Positions 30,279-38,582 of a DNA stretch of 64,000 nucleotides are shown piece by piece. The notes beneath the pieces are model-generated. The model had not been told where the DNA came from. It saw nothing but the letters and a program-made list of their open reading frames with translations, and did not search any database. Each line of letters starts with the position of its first letter. Position 1 is the first letter of the stretch. The position numbers and the translations under genes are program-made. Origin of the DNA: Streptomyces sp. SKN60 (GTDB lineage: Bacteria; Actinomycetota; Actinomycetes; Streptomycetales; Streptomycetaceae); NCBI RefSeq assembly GCF_026236535.1, contig NZ_JAHTMW010000005.1, positions 186,001 through 250,000 of the forward strand. The letters are read 5' to 3'.

Positions 30279-30737
30279 ATGACGATGGAACCGATGTGGC
30301 TGGTGGCCGCGAACGTGGTGACCTGGCGCCGGTGTGGCGAGGGCGGCCAGGAGCTGCGCAACGGCACGAAGGCGTTCCGCGGCGGGGCGAAGGTGTACGT
30401 CCTCCGGGCCTACTGGGGGCCCGGGGGCGAGCGGCTCACGGCGCTCGGCCGTGAGCGCCACACGAGCCGGTGGATCGTCCTCGATCTGGCGACGCGCCAT
30501 CTGTTCGACTTCCGGGCCAAGCAGGTGCACAGCCCGCGCGTGCTTGAGCGCATCGCCGCGCACCGGTACGGCGGCGGCTTCGGCACGGCGGAGGCGGCGG
30601 GCGAGGTGGCCGCGACGCTGGAGCGGTACGCCCGCCGGTACCGGGCCGCCGTCTCGCCGTACAGCCCGCACCCGGAGCACTGCCTGTGCCATGTGTGCCT
30701 CACGGGCGAGGCACACATGGCGGAAGCCGCTTCCTAG
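30279..30737 (+). CDS. Hypothetical protein
   Basis: A 152-residue soluble protein that I do not recognise. It has an N-terminal beta-rich part (MWLVAANVVTWRRCG; AKVYVLRAYWGPGGERL; SRWIVLDLATRHLFDFRAK) and a C-terminal helix-rich part that ends with closely spaced cysteines (HCLCHVCLTGEAHMA), which could bind metal. A TACGCT -10-like element lies 26 bp before the ATG. The stop overlaps the stop of the convergent fumarylacetoacetase gene by 3 bp. Confidence 0.65.
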   Translation: MTMEPMWLVAANVVTWRRCGEGGQELRNGTKAFRGGAKVYVLRAYWGPGGERLTALGRERHTSRWIVLDLATRHLFDFRAKQVHSPRVLERIAAHRYGGGFGTAEAAGEVAATLERYARRYRAAVSPYSPHPEHCLCHVCLTGEAHMAEAAS

Positions 30738-31963
30738 GCGGGGTTCGGCACGATCCGGCCGGTGACCTCGCCGAGGGCGACGCGGGTGCCGTCCGGGCCG
30801 GGGGCCCAGGCGGTCAGGGTGACCTCGTCGCCGTCCTCCAGGAACGTGCGCTTGCCGTCGGGCAGGTCGAGGGCGTCGCGGCCGTTCCAGGTGAGTTCGA
30901 GGAGCGAGCCGCGCTGGGCGACCTCGGGGCCGGAGACCGTACCGGAGCCGTAGAGGTCGCCGGTACGGAGCGAGGCGCCGTTGACGGTCATGTGGGCGAG
31001 CTGCTGGGCCGCCGTCCAGTACATGGAGGCGAACGGCGGCTCGGCCACCACCTCGCCGTTGATGGCGACGCTGATCCGCAGGTCGAAGCCGCCCGGCTCC
31101 TCGTCGGCGGAGTCGTCCAGGTACGGCTGGAGCGCGAAGTCCCGCGCGGGCGGCGCGACCCGGGCCGCGTCCAGGGCCTCCAGGGGGGTCACCCAGGCCG
31201 ACACCGAGGTCTGGAACGACTTGCCGAGGAACGGGCCGAGCGGCACGTACTCCCAGGCCTGGATGTCCCGCGCCGACCAGTCGTTGAGCAGGGTCAGGCC
31301 GAAGACGTGCTCGCGGAATTCGGCGAGCGGGACGGGCGTGCCGAGCGTGGACGGGGTGCCGACGAGGAAGCCGACCTCCGCCTCGATGTCCAGCTTCACC
31401 GAGGGCCCGAAGACGGGCGCCGGGTCGGCCGGGGTCTTGCGCTGCCCGGCGGGCCGTACGACATCCGTACCCGACACGACGACGGTGCCGGCGCGCCCGT
31501 GGTAGCCGATCGGCAGGTGCTTCCAGTTCGGGGTGAGCGCGTCGCCGTCGGGGCGGAACATCTTGCCGACGTTGGTCGCGTGGTGCTCGCTCGCGTAGAA
31601 GTCGACGTAGTCGGCAACCTCGTACGGCAGGTGCAGGGTCACCGCGTCGAGCGGGTGCAGCAGCGGCTCCACGACCGGCCGGTGCGCCGGCACGGTGACC
31701 CACCCGACGAGCGCCCGCCGCACATCCCGCCAGGCGGTGCGGCCGGCCGCGAGCAGCGGGTTGAGGCTGGGCCGGTCGAGCAGCGCGGCATACGGCGACC
31801 CGAGGGCGTGCGCGGCGGCCCCGGCGTCGAGCACGTACCCGCCGATCCGGACGCCGACCCTCCGGCGGTCCGGCTCGTCGACGGTCGAGAAGACGCCGTA
31901 CGGAAGGTTGTGCGGGCCGAAGGGGTCGCCCTCGGGCAGGTCGAGCGGGCTCTGCTCGGGCAT
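30734..31963 (-). CDS. Fumarylacetoacetase
   Basis: A 409-residue enzyme of tyrosine and homogentisate breakdown that hydrolyses 4-fumarylacetoacetate to fumarate and acetoacetate. N-terminal beta domain (GDPFGPHNLPYGVFS) and C-terminal FAH fold with metal ligands in DIEAEVGFLVG and LLNDWSARDIQAWEY; the catalytic histidine region is FYASEHHATNVGKMFRP. Length matches the family. The start is the ATG at 31963; the longer frame beyond it would cover the promoter region. Confidence 0.95.
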   Translation of the reverse strand: MPEQSPLDLPEGDPFGPHNLPYGVFSTVDEPDRRRVGVRIGGYVLDAGAAAHALGSPYAALLDRPSLNPLLAAGRTAWRDVRRALVGWVTVPAHRPVVEPLLHPLDAVTLHLPYEVADYVDFYASEHHATNVGKMFRPDGDALTPNWKHLPIGYHGRAGTVVVSGTDVVRPAGQRKTPADPAPVFGPSVKLDIEAEVGFLVGTPSTLGTPVPLAEFREHVFGLTLLNDWSARDIQAWEYVPLGPFLGKSFQTSVSAWVTPLEALDAARVAPPARDFALQPYLDDSADEEPGGFDLRISVAINGEVVAEPPFASMYWTAAQQLAHMTVNGASLRTGDLYGSGTVSGPEVAQRGSLLELTWNGRDALDLPDGKRTFLEDGDEVTLTAWAPGPDGTRVALGEVTGRIVPNPA

Positions 31964-32278
31964 CGGTGCTTGCCTCGCTTTCCAGGTGTGTGGGGGACAC
32001 GTTACGGGGCGTGCGCCGAGGCGCTGATGACATGTGTCACACAGAAAGTGCGGCCTCCGTGGGCAACTGTCCGGGTTGGCGTGCTTTATGGAGCCTGTGA
32101 AGGCGCTGTGTCGACATAGCGCCAGTCGTGCGCCTGCCAATCCGGCTCTTCCCGGGCTTTCTCACGGTCATACGATCAATGCGACCGTGCCGATGTCGCG
32201 CCGCGTGAGGTATCCGCAGGCGCCCCGTCCGCACTCTCTTCGCCTTGTTCGCTTCATCGCTCGACCCGGGGGTCTCTC
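31964..32278. other. Intergenic region upstream of the first LAxTG protein
   Basis: 315 bp, divergent promoters, no gene seen. It contains two blocks shared with the region upstream of the second LAxTG gene: GTGGGCAACTGTCCGG (32059-32074) with similar flanks, and a 22-bp block (32202-32223) that lies 77 bp before the start codon. Confidence 0.6.
32202..32223 (+). promoter_or_regulatory. Duplicated promoter-proximal element, copy 1
   Basis: A 22-bp block beginning CGCGTGAGGTATCCGC. It has two mismatches to the copy at 33776-33797, and both copies start exactly 77 bp before the start codon of their LAxTG gene, while the rest of the leader has drifted. This suggests a shared promoter or regulator site. 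Confidence 0.5.
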
Positions 32279-33538
32279 ATGAAGTTGCGCCGCATTCTGG
32301 CGACGGCCGTCGCCGCCGCAGTCACCACGCCTGTTGTGTTCCTTTCCGCAGCGCCGGCTTTCGCCGACCAGAAGCCGGCCACGCAGACGCAGGACCAGAA
32401 CACGGATATCGAGAAGCTGAAGCTCGCGGTGGCCAAGGCCCAGGCCGCGTACGACGCCGCCGTCGTGGCCGCGGCCAAGCTCACCGCCACCCTTGACGAA
32501 CTGGCCGGGGACAAACACCCGCTGGTGGTCGCCTTCGCTGATGCCGAGAAGGCCTCCAAGGATGCCGCAGCCGCCAAGACCGCCGCCGACGCGAAGCTGG
32601 AGCAGGCCGAGAAGGACCTGGCCGCCCTGCCCGCCGAAGCGACGGAGGAGCAGAAGACCGCCGCTCGCCAGGCCGTCACCGCCGCGGAGACCGAGGCCGC
32701 CACGGCCAAGACCACCGCCGAGACCAAGGCCGCCGCCGCCAAGCAGGCGCTCAAGGCCCTGAACGACGCACGGATGGCCGCCCTCGGTGAGCTCACGAAG
32801 GCCCAGGATGCCAAGAAGAAGGCTGCCAAGGAGCTCGACGAGGCCAAGGACGCGCTGAGGGAGGCCGAGGAGGCGGGGGAGCCCGACGGCTGCGAGGACG
32901 TCTCCAAGACGCTCACCGTCCATCTGGACGGTCCCAAGGAGATCGCCGCCGGCACGAGCGGGGACTTCTCGCTGCGCGTCACCAACCGCACCGGGGCCAC
33001 CGTCGAGGAGCCGGACGCCCTGCTCAACCTGATCGACGTGGCCTCCGGGGGCGGCAACCTCGACGAGTGGTTCGACCTCAAGGCCTCCGTCGGCGGTGCG
33101 CCGTGGGTGGACCTGGACGAGGACTCCGGCCTCGTCTTCCTGAAGCCGATCAAGAATGGCGCGACGGCCGACGTCAAGGTGCGCGTGGCGGTGAACTCCA
33201 AGGCTCCGAAGGCTTTCGCGACCCTTACCGCCTCGGTCGGCTACGACGCCGAGGACGGCACGTGCGGCTGGGGCGGCGAAGGAGAGGCCGACTTCACGAT
33301 CACCAAGGGCGCCGCGAAGCCGGGCAAGCCCGCGAAGCCCGCCCAGGGCAACGGCAACACCACCGCGCAGGGCGGCTCGTCCACCACTCCGGTGACGACA
33401 CACACGGGCGGCACGCTGGCCGCCACCGGTGCGGGCTCCGCCACCATGCCGATCGCCCTCGCGGGCGGTGCGGCCGTGGTGCTCGGTGCCGGGGCGATGG
33501 TCGTCGTCCGGCGCCGTAAGGCCGGTTCGGACGCCTGA
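32279..33538 (+). CDS. Sortase-anchored (LAATG) secreted coiled-coil protein, copy 1
   Basis: A 419-residue cell-wall protein. Signal peptide MKLRRILATAVAAAVTTPVV to about AFA. Residues 35-205 form a long Ala/Lys/Glu coiled coil; residues 210-345 look like a beta-rich domain with an immunoglobulin-like pattern and two cysteines (CEDVSK; GTCGWGGEG). A Gly/Thr/Pro linker leads to the sorting signal LAATGAGS, a hydrophobic stretch and the basic tail RRRKAG, so the protein should be attached to peptidoglycan by a class E-type sortase. It is a tandem paralogue of the next gene. Function is unknown. Confidence 0.85.
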   Translation: MKLRRILATAVAAAVTTPVVFLSAAPAFADQKPATQTQDQNTDIEKLKLAVAKAQAAYDAAVVAAAKLTATLDELAGDKHPLVVAFADAEKASKDAAAAKTAADAKLEQAEKDLAALPAEATEEQKTAARQAVTAAETEAATAKTTAETKAAAAKQALKALNDARMAALGELTKAQDAKKKAAKELDEAKDALREAEEAGEPDGCEDVSKTLTVHLDGPKEIAAGTSGDFSLRVTNRTGATVEEPDALLNLIDVASGGGNLDEWFDLKASVGGAPWVDLDEDSGLVFLKPIKNGATADVKVRVAVNSKAPKAFATLTASVGYDAEDGTCGWGGEGEADFTITKGAAKPGKPAKPAQGNGNTTAQGGSSTTPVTTHTGGTLAATGAGSATMPIALAGGAAVVLGAGAMVVVRRRKAGSDA

Positions 33539-33558
33539 CGCTCCACGGCTCGCGAGGG

Positions 33559-33590
33559 AGGCCCGCATTCCGCACGGAATGCGGGCCTTT
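33559..33590 (+). terminator. Hairpin after the first LAxTG gene
   Basis: AGGCCCGCATTCCG (33559-33572) pairs with its complement at 33575-33588 around a 2-nt gap, followed by TTCC. It lies 20 bp after the stop codon. Confidence 0.75.
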
Positions 33591-33775
33591 CCTGTGCATG
33601 GGAATGGCTGTGAGGATCCTGTGACATGAATCACCGACAAAGTACGGACCTCGTGGGCAACTGTCCGGATTCGCATGCCTTGCCGGTCGGGCGGCCGGTC
33701 AGGGCATCCGGGACCCGGTGAATTCCAGCTGGCCGGAGGCGTTTTCGAGCCTAGGATCGGGAACAGCGTCGCGCC

Positions 33776-33797
33776 CGCGTGAAGTAGCCGCAGGCGC
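33776..33797 (+). promoter_or_regulatory. Duplicated promoter-proximal element, copy 2
   Basis: A 22-bp block beginning CGCGTGAAGTAGCCGC, 77 bp before the GTG of the second LAxTG gene; partner of 32202-32223. Confidence 0.5.
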
Positions 33798-33852
33798 GCG
33801 ACCCCCACACACACTTCATTCGCTTTTCTCGTTCGACCAGAAAAGGTCCACT

Positions 33853-35163
33853 GTGAAGATTCGTCGCATCCTCGCGACCGCCGTGGCCGCCGCCGTGACC
33901 ACGCCGGTCGTGCTCCTCTCGGCCGCGCCCGCGTTCGCCGACACCAAGCCGTCCGGCCCCGCCGCCCGCGCGGAGCAGCAGGACGAGCTGCAGAAGCTGC
34001 GTGAGGCCGTCACCAAGGCCAAGATGGCCGTCGAAGCCGCCGAGGAGGCCGCCCGTGCGGCCCAGGCCGTGCTCGACGACCTGGAGGCCGGCAAGGGCCC
34101 GCTCAACGAGGCCGTGAAGACCAAGACCGAGGCCGCGGACCTCGCGCGCACCGAGAAGCGCGTGGCCGACGACGCCGTGACGGCCGCGCAGGCCAAGCTG
34201 GACGCCGCCACCACGGACGAGGAGAAGGCCGCCGCGCAGCTCGCCCTCGACGAGGCGAAGACGAAGGCGGCGACCGCCGCCGGCGCCCTCACGACCGCCG
34301 AGGATGCGCAGAAGCAGGCCGAGCAGAAGCTCGCCGACGCGATCACCGCCGCCAAGCGGGACTCCGACGCGGCGAACGCGGCCTCGGATGCGGCGGCGCG
34401 TGAGCTGCAGAAGGCGAAGGACGCCCTCAAGGCGGCCGAGGCCGGCAGCCCCTGCAAGATAGACCGGGCGATCGACTCGCAGGTCCTCCCCGGGGCCGGT
34501 GACGTCTACGGTGGCAAGTCGTACGTCTACACCCTCCGCATCACCAACGGCCGTGCCACCGCCGTGGACGAGGCCGGAACCTTCGCGGATGCGGTCGCCT
34601 TCGACACGAAGGACCACGAGGACATCAGCGGGCACCTGTCGGTCCAGTGGTCGGAGAACGGCACCTGGAAGAACCTGGACGACGACGGATACCTGTACGT
34701 CGGATCCATCCCGGCGAAGGCGCACAAGGACGTCAAGCTGCGGCTGACGGTCGACTCCACCGTGCCGGACGGCGAGGGCGCGTTCGTTCTGGGCGCCGGG
34801 TACGACAACGCGGACGGCTCGTGCGGCTACAACCCCGAGCCGAACGTTGCGGCCTTCGTCGTCCACGCGGGCAAGGGCGGCAAGCCCGGCGGCTCCACCG
34901 GCGGCTCCGGTTCCGGTTCCACCGGCGGCTCGACCGGTGGCAACGGGAACACCTCCCAGCAGGGCGGCCAGTCCGACACCGCCGTGAGCAGCGGCAGCAC
35001 CTCCGGCACCTCCGGCTCTGCCGGCTCCACCGGTGGGAACCTCGCCAGCACCGGTGCGGGCTCCGCCACCATGCCGATCGCCCTCGCGGGCGGCGCGGCC
35101 GTGGTGCTCGGGGCCGGGGCCGTGGTCGTGATGCGGCGCCGGAAGGCCGGCGCCGGCGCGTAA
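33853..35163 (+). CDS. Sortase-anchored (LASTG) secreted coiled-coil protein, copy 2
   Basis: A 436-residue paralogue of the preceding gene. The signal peptide is nearly identical (KIRRILATAVAAAVTTPVVL). An Ala/Glu/Lys coiled coil (residues 35-200), a beta-rich domain with two cysteines (SPCKIDRAI; GSCGYNPEP), a longer Gly/Ser/Thr linker and the sorting signal LASTGAGS with hydrophobic segment and RRRKAG tail follow. The frame is open from 33718, but the GTG at 33853 places the signal peptide at the N-terminus. No clear terminator follows. Confidence 0.85.
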   Translation: MKIRRILATAVAAAVTTPVVLLSAAPAFADTKPSGPAARAEQQDELQKLREAVTKAKMAVEAAEEAARAAQAVLDDLEAGKGPLNEAVKTKTEAADLARTEKRVADDAVTAAQAKLDAATTDEEKAAAQLALDEAKTKAATAAGALTTAEDAQKQAEQKLADAITAAKRDSDAANAASDAAARELQKAKDALKAAEAGSPCKIDRAIDSQVLPGAGDVYGGKSYVYTLRITNGRATAVDEAGTFADAVAFDTKDHEDISGHLSVQWSENGTWKNLDDDGYLYVGSIPAKAHKDVKLRLTVDSTVPDGEGAFVLGAGYDNADGSCGYNPEPNVAAFVVHAGKGGKPGGSTGGSGSGSTGGSTGGNGNTSQQGGQSDTAVSSGSTSGTSGSAGSTGGNLASTGAGSATMPIALAGGAAVVLGAGAVVVMRRRKAGAGA

Positions 35164-35207
35164 CCACGTCAGAGTCAGGGGCAGGGGGCAGGGCGGCGGG
35201 GTCGTCG

Positions 35208-37271
35208 TCAGCCGGACGTGCGGGGGATGCGTTCCTCCCAGGTGCGGTGGAAGACGACCTCGTCGCCCTCCTTGCAGATCACCTCGTCCGAGGTGAGGAA
35301 GGCGTCCGCGTCGCAGGCGACCTCCGAGCGGGTCTCGATCCGCACGTCCCACGCGAGCTCCGGGCGGTGCAGCCGGATCGTCCGGTCGGCGCGGGTGCGG
35401 GCGGTCAGGGGGCCGGACTCGGCGATCGTGTACGTCTCGGTCGCCTCCTCCGTGTACTCCAGGCCGTCCGGATGGACCCGGGTGCCGCCGGGGCGCGGGT
35501 CGAGCTCCAGGCGCCATTCGCCCTTGGCCACGTCCCGCACCACCACCCGCGCCGGCCGCGGCTCCTCAAGCGTGCGCGGGTAGCTCACGCCGAGGGGCTC
35601 GGACTGCTCGGGCGCATCGAAGCCCACCGCGTCGTCCGTGCGGGCGCGGACCGGGAGGGTGAGGGCGGAGCCGGCCGGGTCGAGGGTGAAGCCCGCCGCG
35701 TCCGGCTGGGGCCAGATCCAGGGCCAGTACGTGGAGGAGACGGCGAGCCGCACCCGGTGGCCGGGCGCGAAGGCGTGGCCGATGCCGTCGAGCTCGACGA
35801 CGTACGACTCCCACTCGCCGACCTGCGCCTCCACCGCGCGGTCCGCGCCGTAACGGGCGGAGAGGTTCAGCATCCCCCGGGTGACCAGGGTGGAGGAGCC
35901 GTCCGGGGCGACGTCGCAGAGCCGGGCGACGACCTGGCCGGTGGGCGCGGGCGTCATCAGCCGGAGGTGCGCCGCCGGCCGGCCCAGGATCTCGACGGGG
36001 TCCGCGTCCTCCGGCACCGGGAAGTCGAAGCAGGCCGAGCACGCGTCCTCGTCCCGCTGGTCGGGCGGCAGGTCCGCGTCGTCGCCGCGGGGCACGAGGC
36101 GGCCGGCGTCGAGCCCGGTCCGCTGTGGCGAGTCCACGACGACCGGGGTGCCCTGGAAGGCGTACGTCACGGGGGTGACGTTCGGCGACGGCCAGGCCGG
36201 TTCGGCGACCCAGCGGCCCGGCAGCTCCTCGTACACCGTGGCCGGCGGGTGCGAGTCGCCGATCCAGGAGCGCAGCAGCGGCTCGGCCATCACGTCGTTG
36301 TCGACGCCCTTGAGGTGGTGGTCCCACCAGCGCAGGGTCTCCTGCAGGAAGCCGATCGCCGGCCCGGGCGGCAGGCAGCGGTCCGGATACTGGTGCGACC
36401 AGGGCCCGATGATGCCGCGCACCCGGTCCTGCGGCAGGTGCTCGACGAGCCGCAGCACGGTGTCCCGGCGCGGGTCGTGCCAGCCGCCGACGGCGAGCAC
36501 GGCGGCGCGGATCGCCCCCTGGTCCTCGCGGACGCTCTCGCGGACGCTGCCGTGCCGCCAGTACGCGTCGCGGGTCTGGTGCGCCAGCCAGGTGTGCACG
36601 AACGGGCGCACGGCCGCCAGGCGTCGCAGCCACAGTTCGCGCCATTCCTCGCCGTCGCCGTCGCCGTCGCCGTCGGCGTCGTCGGCGTAGCGCGGGTCCG
36701 GCGGCCGGCACACGGCGGCGAGCAGGGCGGCCGCCCGGGCGGGCAGGCCGGCGGCGAGGACCGAGCCGCCGCGGTAGTGCACGTCACCGGCGTAGGGGTC
36801 GTCGGTCGCGCAGACGGTCACGATCGCCTTCAGCGGCTCGGGCGCGAGCGCGGCGACCTGCAGACAGCCGGCGCCGCCCCGGGAGATCCCGAACATCCCG
36901 ACCTTGCCCGTGCACCAGGGCTGTTCGGCCAGCCACCGCACCACGGCCACGCCGTCGGCGAGCTCGACCGCGTCGTACGCGTCGTACGCGTCGCCGGGCA
37001 GGCCCTCGCTGTTGCCGTGCCCGCGCACGTCCACCCGTACGGAGGCGTAGCCGTGGCCCGCGTACCAGGGATGCCGCTGCCAGTCGCGCGGCGCGGTCCG
37101 GTCGGTGAGGTGGTCCGGAAGGTATTCGAGCAGGGCCGGTACGGGGTCGTCGGTGACCGGCCGCCAGACGCGCGCGTACAGCCGGGTGCCGTCCGGAAGA
37201 GGGATGCGGAGGTCCTCGTGCCGGGTCTCGTGAGGGAAGTCGGTACGGATCCGCGGCTTCGTTCGGGACAT
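35208..37271 (-). CDS. CocE/NonD-type serine hydrolase (X-Pro dipeptidyl-peptidase fold)
   Basis: A 687-residue hydrolase without signal peptide. N-terminal alpha/beta hydrolase domain (HEDLRIPLPDGTRLYARVW; GHGNSEG; nucleophile FGISRGGAG) with a helical cap, the catalytic-His region GIIGPWSHQYPD near residue 300, and a C-terminal jelly-roll domain (residues 440-680; HAFAPGHRVRLAVSSTYWPW). Relatives hydrolyse esters or acyl-peptides; the substrate here is unknown. A GDGDGDG run near residue 200 comes from a hexanucleotide repeat. ATG at 37271 chosen; the longer frame overlaps the upstream promoter region. Confidence 0.88.
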   Translation of the reverse strand: MSRTKPRIRTDFPHETRHEDLRIPLPDGTRLYARVWRPVTDDPVPALLEYLPDHLTDRTAPRDWQRHPWYAGHGYASVRVDVRGHGNSEGLPGDAYDAYDAVELADGVAVVRWLAEQPWCTGKVGMFGISRGGAGCLQVAALAPEPLKAIVTVCATDDPYAGDVHYRGGSVLAAGLPARAAALLAAVCRPPDPRYADDADGDGDGDGEEWRELWLRRLAAVRPFVHTWLAHQTRDAYWRHGSVRESVREDQGAIRAAVLAVGGWHDPRRDTVLRLVEHLPQDRVRGIIGPWSHQYPDRCLPPGPAIGFLQETLRWWDHHLKGVDNDVMAEPLLRSWIGDSHPPATVYEELPGRWVAEPAWPSPNVTPVTYAFQGTPVVVDSPQRTGLDAGRLVPRGDDADLPPDQRDEDACSACFDFPVPEDADPVEILGRPAAHLRLMTPAPTGQVVARLCDVAPDGSSTLVTRGMLNLSARYGADRAVEAQVGEWESYVVELDGIGHAFAPGHRVRLAVSSTYWPWIWPQPDAAGFTLDPAGSALTLPVRARTDDAVGFDAPEQSEPLGVSYPRTLEEPRPARVVVRDVAKGEWRLELDPRPGGTRVHPDGLEYTEEATETYTIAESGPLTARTRADRTIRLHRPELAWDVRIETRSEVACDADAFLTSDEVICKEGDEVVFHRTWEERIPRTSG

Positions 37272-37467
37272 AACGCCTACTCCTGGTCGTATCGACTGAT
37301 CACGAACATACCGGGGGTGACGGGCAGGCGCCCACGGTGATCGAAACGTGACCGGATACGCTGGCTTGAGTGAGTGGACCGACACATCGACAATCCCTGT
37401 CACCGGGACGTCGCGGGCGTGCGGTCCGGCAAGCGTCAGCAGGCGTCAGCAGACAGGAGAACCCCTC

Positions 37468-38478
37468 GTGACCGTCGTCGGGCCGTTCGGCCTCAGCGTG
37501 CGGGACCAGGCTCTCGAAGCCGATGTCCAGACCGGTCTCGCCGCCGTGGAGGCGGGCCTCCTCGACGCCACCAAGAGCGACGTGCCGTTCATCACCGAGG
37601 CCGCCCAGCACCTGGTGCTCGCCGGCGGCAAGCGGTTCCGGCCGCTGCTCGTGATGCTCGCCGCGCAGTTCGGCGACCCGTACGCGCCGGGCGTCGTGCC
37701 CTCCGCCGTCGTCGTCGAGCTCACCCACCTCGCCACGCTCTACCACGACGACGTCATGGACGAGGCGGCCGTACGGCGCGGGGTCGCCAGCGCCAACAGC
37801 CGCTGGGGCAACTCGCTCGCCGTCCTCACGGGTGACTTCCTGTTCGCCCGCGCCTCGCACACCCTCGCGGACCTCGGCCCGGAGGCCGTCCGCATCCAGT
37901 CCGAGGCGTTCGAGCGGCTCGTCACCGGCCAGATCCTGGAGACCGCGGGCCCGCAGGAGGGCCGCGACCACGTCGACCACTACCTCGACGTGCTCGGCGG
38001 CAAGACCGGCTCGCTCGTCGCCGTCTCCTGCCGCTTCGGCGCGATGATGTCCGGCGCCGACGAGTCGGTCGTCGACATCCTCACCCAGTACGGGGAGCGG
38101 CTCGGCGTCGCGTTCCAGCTCGCCGACGACGTCCTCGACATCGCCTCCGACTCCCACGAGTCCGGCAAGACCCCCGGCACCGACCTCCGCGAGGGCGTCC
38201 CCACCCTGCCCGTCCTCCACCTGCGCGCCGCCGCGGCCGCCCACGGCCGGCCGGAGGACCTGGAGCTGCTCGCCCTGATCGAGAGCGACCTCACCGACGA
38301 CGCCCGCCACGCCGAGGCCCTCCGCCGCCTGCGCGTCCACCCCGCCCTGGAACAGGCCCGCCGCGACACCGTCCGCTTCGCGGAGGAGGCCCGCTCCATG
38401 CTCACCCCGCTCCCCGAGGGCTACGCGAAGGCCGCCCTGCAGGAGATGTGCGACGCGGTGGTGCACCGGGCGGGCTGA
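37468..38478 (+). CDS. Polyprenyl diphosphate synthase (long-chain, menaquinone side chain)
   Basis: A 336-residue trans-prenyltransferase with both Asp-rich motifs: LYHDDVMDEA (first) and QLADDVLDIASD (second), plus GGKRFRPLLVMLAA. It condenses isopentenyl diphosphate with allylic primers in the cytosol; small residues before the first motif fit a long product. By context with menG, mqnA, mqnC and nuo it probably makes the menaquinone tail. The GTG at 37468 has a caggaga ribosome-binding site. Confidence 0.9.
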   Translation: MTVVGPFGLSVRDQALEADVQTGLAAVEAGLLDATKSDVPFITEAAQHLVLAGGKRFRPLLVMLAAQFGDPYAPGVVPSAVVVELTHLATLYHDDVMDEAAVRRGVASANSRWGNSLAVLTGDFLFARASHTLADLGPEAVRIQSEAFERLVTGQILETAGPQEGRDHVDHYLDVLGGKTGSLVAVSCRFGAMMSGADESVVDILTQYGERLGVAFQLADDVLDIASDSHESGKTPGTDLREGVPTLPVLHLRAAAAAHGRPEDLELLALIESDLTDDARHAEALRRLRVHPALEQARRDTVRFAEEARSMLTPLPEGYAKAALQEMCDAVVHRAG

Positions 38479-38511
38479 CCCCTCCGGCCGAGGGGCCGCG
38501 GTAAAGGTGAA

Positions 38512-38537
38512 GGGCCGCACCCTGACGGATGCGGCCC
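38512..38537. terminator. Hairpin between the prenyl synthase and the LGFP/FG-GAP gene
   Basis: GGGCCGCA (38512-38519) and TGCGGCCC (38530-38537) pair around a 10-nt loop. It lies between two convergent stops and may end either transcript. Confidence 0.6.
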
Positions 38538-38582
38538 ACAGGACGATTGGTCACCAGGAGTGGCTTGCGATCTTCCTTGGTT

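Larger units (their letters stand above)
33539..33852. other. Intergenic region between the two LAxTG genes
   Basis: 314 bp with a terminator just after the first gene and two blocks repeated from the region upstream of gene 1 (33653-33668 and 33776-33797). No gene seen. Confidence 0.6.
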
